From NCBI GenBank assembly GCA_910585285.1, contig CAJUDL010000017.1, forward strand, positions 1 to 64,000: a DNA stretch of 64,000 nucleotides, written 5' to 3'. A program made the position numbers and the translations under genes. This document shows positions 59,779 through 64,000 of this stretch, in pieces (within the stretch, counting starts at the first letter, position 1; each line of letters starts with the position of its first letter). The notes beneath the pieces are model-generated. The model was not told where the DNA came from and did not search any database. It saw only the letters and a list, made by a program, of their open reading frames with translations. Source of the DNA: an uncultured Muribaculaceae bacterium (lineage in GTDB: Bacteria; Bacteroidota; Bacteroidia; Bacteroidales; Muribaculaceae).

Positions 59779-59812
59779 AAATTGGTTTGGGAGCAGGCTC
59801 TCAAACCAATTT
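59779..59812 (-). terminator. Terminator after the CoA hydrolase/transferase gene
   Basis: AAATTGGTTTGGGAG pairs with CTCTCAAACCAATTT (one G-T pair, 4-nt loop). On the minus strand it is followed by GTTTTTAAAA. It lies 32 bp after the stop codon and ends the ior operon. Confidence 0.8.
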
Positions 59813-59844
59813 ACTTATAAATTTCAATACTTATTTCCTTTCAA

Positions 59845-61146
59845 TTAATAAATCCTCGAGAAGGCATATCCGAATCTTTCACGTGCTTCTTTCTCCAATT
59901 CCTCTCTAAACTGAGGAGCGGCAATAGAAATCATGAGTTTTGCTCTCTCTGCAAGATTCTTTCCGCGAAGATTCACGGCTCCGTATTCTGTAACAATATA
60001 ATTTGTTTGGAATCTTGTCGTCACAACCCCCGCCCCTTCTGTCAAAACCGGCTTGATCTTGTTCATTCCCTTTGCCGTGGTTGCAAGCATTGCAAGGAAT
60101 GACAAGCCGCCCTCGCTTCGGGAACTCCCGTATACGAAATCATGTTGACCTCCAACTCCCGAGAATATTTTTCTTCCAATAGAATCTGCACACACCTGAC
60201 CTGTAAGATCAATTTCAAGACATGAATTAATAGACATAACCTTCGGATTCTGAGCAATTGTGAATGGATTGTTTGTCCATGCCACATCCTTAAATATCAC
60301 ATCTTCATTATGATCCAGGAATTTATATAATTCCTTTGAGCCAAGAGCCAGCGAGGCTACAGATTTGCCGGGCATTACTTTTTTCAAAGAGTTGTCAATA
60401 ATTCCTTTTTCAAGCAACGGCAACACTCCGTCAGTCATGGCTTCGGTATGCAGTCCAAGATGCTTGTGGTTCTCAAGAGCACGGATCACAGCATTGGGAA
60501 TTCCTCCGACACCAATCTGAAGTGTTGCGCCATCCGGAATCAGTTCAGCGATATAGTTGCCTATTTTTATCTCCTTTTCGGTTGGCACAGCAGTAGGCAC
60601 TTCTACCAAAGGATCATCAACCTCAACTGCAGCTGCCAATTGAGAAAGATGTATCACGGCATCTCCGGGAGTGAACGGCACATGTGGATTGATTTGCGCT
60701 ATGACCCTGTCGGCACATTCAACAGCACTCGTAGCAAGATCGGCTGAGACACCGAAACTGACTTCACCATGTTCATTAGGCAAAGAACAGTTGATCAACG
60801 CGACATCAACACGACAGGTTCCATCTCGGAATAAATCCGGAACTTCACCTAAAAAGCGAGGTGTCATTGTGCCATAACCCTGTGCTATCCATTCGCGAAA
60901 AGCATTAGACACAAAGAAAGAATCAACAAGAAATGTATCTTTGAATTCCGGTTTACATATAGGTGAGGGTCTTCTGCCAACTGCAAATGCACAATAGACT
61001 GTCACATCACTCAACTCGTGACCTCTGTCTGCCATAGCTTCAACTAATATTTCAGGAATAGAGGTTGAGCCCTGGATATAAACATGGTCACCGCTCTCAA
61101 TGAGTTTTACGGCTTCAGCAGCCGACATATACTTAATATTATCCAT
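59845..61146 (-). CDS. Acetyl-CoA hydrolase/CoA-transferase family protein
   Basis: From the chosen start MDNIKYMSAAEAV (61146) it is 433 residues; the longest frame begins at 61200 but would lie well inside the aminotransferase gene. Features: IQGSTSIPEILVEAM, IGVGGIPNAVIRALENH and HTEAMTDGVLPL with the catalytic Glu of the family-I CoA-transferase type. It could hydrolyse acyl-CoA or swap CoA between acids such as acetate and an aryl-acetyl or branched acid. It overlaps the aminotransferase stop by 8 nt. Operon position suggests it releases the acid made by IorAB. Confidence 0.85.
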   Translation of the reverse strand: MDNIKYMSAAEAVKLIESGDHVYIQGSTSIPEILVEAMADRGHELSDVTVYCAFAVGRRPSPICKPEFKDTFLVDSFFVSNAFREWIAQGYGTMTPRFLGEVPDLFRDGTCRVDVALINCSLPNEHGEVSFGVSADLATSAVECADRVIAQINPHVPFTPGDAVIHLSQLAAAVEVDDPLVEVPTAVPTEKEIKIGNYIAELIPDGATLQIGVGGIPNAVIRALENHKHLGLHTEAMTDGVLPLLEKGIIDNSLKKVMPGKSVASLALGSKELYKFLDHNEDVIFKDVAWTNNPFTIAQNPKVMSINSCLEIDLTGQVCADSIGRKIFSGVGGQHDFVYGSSRSEGGLSFLAMLATTAKGMNKIKPVLTEGAGVVTTRFQTNYIVTEYGAVNLRGKNLAERAKLMISIAAPQFREELEKEARERFGYAFSRIY

Positions 61147-62446
61147 GATCTTTATTGAATCGGGAAAGGAATGAATTAAGTCGCTCGAATGTCTCCTCAT
61201 CCGGAATCATAGAGACACAAACACGGACTCCGTCTCTTGTGCTGCCGGTAGAACATAATGAAATGGAAGCTACGCCGTAACGAAGAAGTTCCTGGTGTAG
61301 TTCGTCAGCCTTCAGATCTTTATATCCTGCTGTAAAGAAGAACCCGTCAGCGATAGGTTCATTGCCATCCATCTCATAAACAATATGGAAACCATTTCGC
61401 AGGAAAACTTCTTTGGCTTTTGCTGCCTTGCGGGCATATTCACTGCAATGATCCACAAAATTCAGTTCCCCTTTCACCGCAGCCTCCATCATCGCTGCCA
61501 AAGCATATTGAGCGGAATGTGCTGTGCCCGAAGATGAACAATAAAGCACACCATAGATATATGCATCGCCAAATGCCGGCATCTCATAGAAGTTCTGGAA
61601 GAATTCATATTTCCTATCATACACCTTTTCACCCATGCATACCACCGCTATTCGTTGACCTGCATAGCTGAAAATTTTCGAACCGGAGAGCATCAGAATA
61701 TAGTTGTCAGTATAATTGGCAACTGTAGGGACATACGGAGGACACCACGGAGTGCTGATATCCTTTCTAAAATCCATGCCGAAATAAGCAAGATCCTCAA
61801 GCACGATGACATCATATTTTGTTGCCAGCCTACCTATGATCTCCAGTTCTTCTTCAGTAAGGTTTGTCCATGCGGGATTATTCGGATTGCTATATATCAT
61901 CCCAGTAATATTGCCCTCTTTCAATATACTCTCGAGTTTAGCCTCAAGAGCTTTCCCCCTGTATGAATAGATATCAAAAGCAGCTTCTTTGATCCCGAGT
62001 AATTTTGCCTGGTTACGCTGTGCCGGGAACCCTGGATTCAGAAATAGCATGGTATCTTTACCAGGCAATCTCTGAGCAAGCAGAAGCATCAATGTAAAAC
62101 TTGCCTGCATCGAACCAACCGTTGGCACTATACCCTTTTCAGGCACATCTACATTCATAAAAGCCTTGACAAATTCTTTTGCAGCATGTTTTAAAGGAGC
62201 GATCCCATTAATATTGGGATATTTGTTGGCTATGCCTCCACGCAAGGCTTTAACCTCAGCCTCAACTCCTATATTTTCCGCTTCAAGACCCGGGTTACCA
62301 ATCTCAAGATGCACCATTTTGTCATTCGCATCTTTTTCAAGTTCATTGGCAAGTGAGCATATTTGACGAATTGTAGCGGACGACAGATCCAATATGGCTA
62401 ATCTATTTATAGCATCTGCCATTGCTTCTTGGCTTAATGGAAACAT
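61139..62446 (-). CDS. Class I/II PLP-dependent aminotransferase
   Basis: From start MFPLSQEAMADAINR (62446) it has 435 residues and follows iorB by 4 bp; the longest frame to 62563 would overlap iorB by 113 bp and is less likely. PLP features: SNPNNPAWTNLTEEEL, VLEDLAYFGMD and the Schiff-base Lys in SGSKIFSYAGQRIA. With IorAB downstream of it in metabolism, it probably removes the amino group from aromatic (or branched) amino acids to give 2-oxoacids. Substrate is inferred from context. Confidence 0.88.
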   Translation of the reverse strand: MFPLSQEAMADAINRLAILDLSSATIRQICSLANELEKDANDKMVHLEIGNPGLEAENIGVEAEVKALRGGIANKYPNINGIAPLKHAAKEFVKAFMNVDVPEKGIVPTVGSMQASFTLMLLLAQRLPGKDTMLFLNPGFPAQRNQAKLLGIKEAAFDIYSYRGKALEAKLESILKEGNITGMIYSNPNNPAWTNLTEEELEIIGRLATKYDVIVLEDLAYFGMDFRKDISTPWCPPYVPTVANYTDNYILMLSGSKIFSYAGQRIAVVCMGEKVYDRKYEFFQNFYEMPAFGDAYIYGVLYCSSSGTAHSAQYALAAMMEAAVKGELNFVDHCSEYARKAAKAKEVFLRNGFHIVYEMDGNEPIADGFFFTAGYKDLKADELHQELLRYGVASISLCSTGSTRDGVRVCVSMIPDEETFERLNSFLSRFNKDHG

Positions 62447-62450
62447 ATAG

Positions 62451-63038
62451 TCAGGATTTAATAAGGTTTTCGGTATATTTTCTTCCAGCCCTGAAGGCTT
62501 CAATGTTACTGTTGACAATCTTTTCTCCTTTCTTGGCAAACAGATTTGCGATTGCCGATTCAATCTCTTCTACTTTTATATCGATAAACGGCGATGCAGC
62601 TCCCAACAACACCATATTGGAGCTTCTTGGGGACATCAGGCTCTTAGCAGTTTCATCCATATTGAACGCAACTACATTGCCACAGCTTTCAAGTTCCGAT
62701 TCAACCTCCTTTATGTCGGGATAATTGTCAATGTTAACAAACGGATTTGTATTGGTAACAACCCAACCTTCATCCGACAAATAAGGGACATACCTCAATG
62801 CCTCCATTGGCTCAAGCGATACGATAAGATCAGCAGAGCCATATGGAATCAGATCGGAATATATCGGATTAGAACTAATGCGGAGATTGGATTGGACATC
62901 GCCTCCTCTTTGGCTCATGCCATGAACTTCAGCCTGCTTAAGATATAAATTATCTTTCAATGCTGCCGCGCCAAGTATTGTAGCGATAGTCAATATTCCC
63001 TGACCACCGACACCGGCAAGAATTATATCTGATTTCAT
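62451..63038 (-). CDS. iorB: Indolepyruvate oxidoreductase subunit beta
   Basis: A 195-residue 2-oxoacid oxidoreductase gamma-type subunit. Family features: ILAGVGGQGILTIATILG and AEVHGMSQRGGDVQSNLRI. It binds CoA-side elements and pairs with IorA to convert aryl pyruvates to aryl-acetyl-CoA with reduction of ferredoxin, or the reverse. The iorA stop is 21 bp upstream. Specificity could be for other 2-oxoacids. Confidence 0.92.
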   Translation of the reverse strand: MKSDIILAGVGGQGILTIATILGAAALKDNLYLKQAEVHGMSQRGGDVQSNLRISSNPIYSDLIPYGSADLIVSLEPMEALRYVPYLSDEGWVVTNTNPFVNIDNYPDIKEVESELESCGNVVAFNMDETAKSLMSPRSSNMVLLGAASPFIDIKVEEIESAIANLFAKKGEKIVNSNIEAFRAGRKYTENLIKS

Positions 63039-63059
63039 AATGATAATCTACTAATTATG

Positions 63060-64000
63060 TTATTTTTTTGATGCTGCATGTCGACGTGCAGTCTGTATGC
63101 ACTCTCGGCGGGATACAATAACCGATAACCCGGGATAATCTATCTCCTCCTTGAATAGTTTTACCATCTCGTCATGATTCTTCGGTAAAGAATCTATTGT
63201 GCGGACATGCTCTGGAAGAGCTCCGAGTCCGAGACATATTTCTTCTATTTTACCTGTGCCTTGAGAGTCCTGACCACCTGTCATACCCGTTGTCAGATTG
63301 TCAGAGATTATGACCGTAATTGGTGAATTCTCATTAATCGCATCAAGTAATCCGGTCATTCCGCTGTGGGTAAAAGTCGAATCTCCAATTATTGCCACTG
63401 ATGGATGTTGCCCGGCATCAGCAGCCCCCTTTGCCATCGTTATGGACGCACCCATATCAACACAGGTATCAATAGCATTGAATGGCTTTAGGAAGCCAAG
63501 AGTATAGCAACCTATGTCTCCAAACACTTTGGGATTCACATAGCTTTCAAGAGCTTCATTCAGCGCGCCGTAAACATCTCTGTGACCGCATCCCTGACAT
63601 AATGCAGGCGGACGACCAACTACTTTTTCCGAAACCGCTCTTTTCTCAGGAGCGCATATTCCGGAAACAGATGGAGCGACTTTAGACATGGTGATCTTCA
63701 CCTCATCCGGTGTGAGTTCTCCATCACGTATGACATCCCCGCTAAGTTTTCCATATATTCGCTTGCCGGTATCGAGCAATCCCCTCAGTCTTGATTCTAT
63801 GAAAGGCTGCCCCTCTTCAAGCACGAGGATCGAATCACAAGAGTCATACAATTGCTTGATAAGTTTTTTAGGCAAAGGATACTGACTCACCTTGACCGTG
63901 GGAAATGGCACGTCGCCATTGAATGCCTCCTTAAGATAGTTATAGGCAATGCCACTTGCCACAACTCCCATTTCATGGCGGGAAGCCTCCTCATAACGAT
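63060..64000 (-). CDS. iorA: Indolepyruvate oxidoreductase subunit alpha (cut by window end)
   Basis: Only the C-terminal ~312 residues are present; the frame stays open to base 64000 (…RYEEASRHEMGVVASG), so the apparent Met start at 63971 is internal. Features: GCGHRDVYGALNEAL, CYTLGFLKPF, and the thiamine-diphosphate site GDSTFTHSGMTGLLDA with SDNLTTGMTGGQ. The C-terminus ends VSRRECIQTARRHAASKK, without the CxxCxxC ferredoxin-like domain found in archaeal IorA, so electrons may leave by a separate ferredoxin. It heads the visible part of the operon. Confidence 0.92.
   Translation of the reverse strand, partial: RYEEASRHEMGVVASGIAYNYLKEAFNGDVPFPTVKVSQYPLPKKLIKQLYDSCDSILVLEEGQPFIESRLRGLLDTGKRIYGKLSGDVIRDGELTPDEVKITMSKVAPSVSGICAPEKRAVSEKVVGRPPALCQGCGHRDVYGALNEALESYVNPKVFGDIGCYTLGFLKPFNAIDTCVDMGASITMAKGAADAGQHPSVAIIGDSTFTHSGMTGLLDAINENSPITVIISDNLTTGMTGGQDSQGTGKIEEICLGLGALPEHVRTIDSLPKNHDEMVKLFKEEIDYPGLSVIVSRRECIQTARRHAASKK

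Noticed and set aside
61147..61200. Longer start for the CoA hydrolase (MRRHSSDLIHS)
   Set aside because: It would place 18 extra residues in the aminotransferase gene; the start at 61146 gives a short 8-nt overlap and matches the family start.
62447..62563. Longer start for the aminotransferase (MNRQSQICLPRK)
   Set aside because: It would overlap iorB by 113 bp; MFPLSQEAM at 62446 follows the iorB stop by 4 bp.

Overview
The window reads as a chromosomal stretch from a gut-type Bacteroidales bacterium, probably near Muribaculaceae (lineage is inferred from gene content, not computed). The signs are: Bacteroidetes promoter boxes (TTTG, about 20 bp, TAnnTTTG) before several genes; a Nudix-type AraR in an L-arabinose operon; a long eukaryote-like IleRS; a DUF4296 lipoprotein beside lspA; a type IX secretion sorting tail; and a TonB-plug-like tail on an M56 sensor. 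No rRNA, tRNA, CRISPR array, phage or insertion sequence was seen. The content is mostly core metabolism and envelope genes, with a few accessory islands and several palindromic intergenic repeats.

Layout. 1-11.5 kb (minus strand): M16 peptidase, fthC, an S41 protease, comEB, trxB, lolA, ftsK and an L,D-transpeptidase. 11.6-16.5 kb (plus): an unlisted 56-residue membrane protein, dxs, trkA and trkH. 16.4-22.5 kb (minus): an EFR1-BlaI-M56 sensor operon and udk-lptB-CPBP protease-holA. 22.7-24.2 kb (plus): mlaE and mlaF, a lipid-transport ABC core. 24.1-27.6 kb (minus): lipA, a GH84 hexosaminidase and lipB. 27.6-37.5 kb (plus): S1/P1 nuclease, an orphan HsdR-N nuclease-fold protein, a PcrA/UvrD helicase, nspC, then an unusual group of exported proteins around a TPR-CHAT (caspase-like) protease. 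37.5-45.1 kb (minus): DUF4296 lipoprotein, lspA, ileS, an atypical D-Ala ligase and a frameshifted T9SS-sorted protein. 45.3-53 kb (minus): the arabinose operon galM-transporter-araR-araD-araA-araB, divergent from a GH35 beta-galactosidase at 53.3 kb. 55.9-64 kb (minus): lutABC, a CDF metal transporter, and iorA-iorB-aminotransferase-CoA hydrolase/transferase.

How the parts work together. The arabinose operon and the neighbouring exported GH35 suggest use of galactose- and arabinose-containing plant glycans. GH84 with lipA/lipB pairs a host-glycan hydrolase with lipoate synthesis by position only. The lut and ior operons handle lactate and 2-oxoacids from amino acids. LptB, MlaEF, LolA, LspA and FtsK serve the cell envelope.

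Most interesting items: the exported CHAT protease locus (32.5-36.9 kb); a perfect 28-bp inverted repeat that places identical outward-facing promoter boxes between lipA and the S1/P1 nuclease; a 56-codon ORF coupled to dxs; a one-base frameshift separating a signal peptide from a T9SS-tailed protein; a predicted leaderless ddl transcript; two near-identical ~175-bp repeats, one inside the ara operon; a 185-bp hairpin element with 20-bp terminal inverted repeats after GH35; and convergent genes whose coding regions overlap at their 3' ends.
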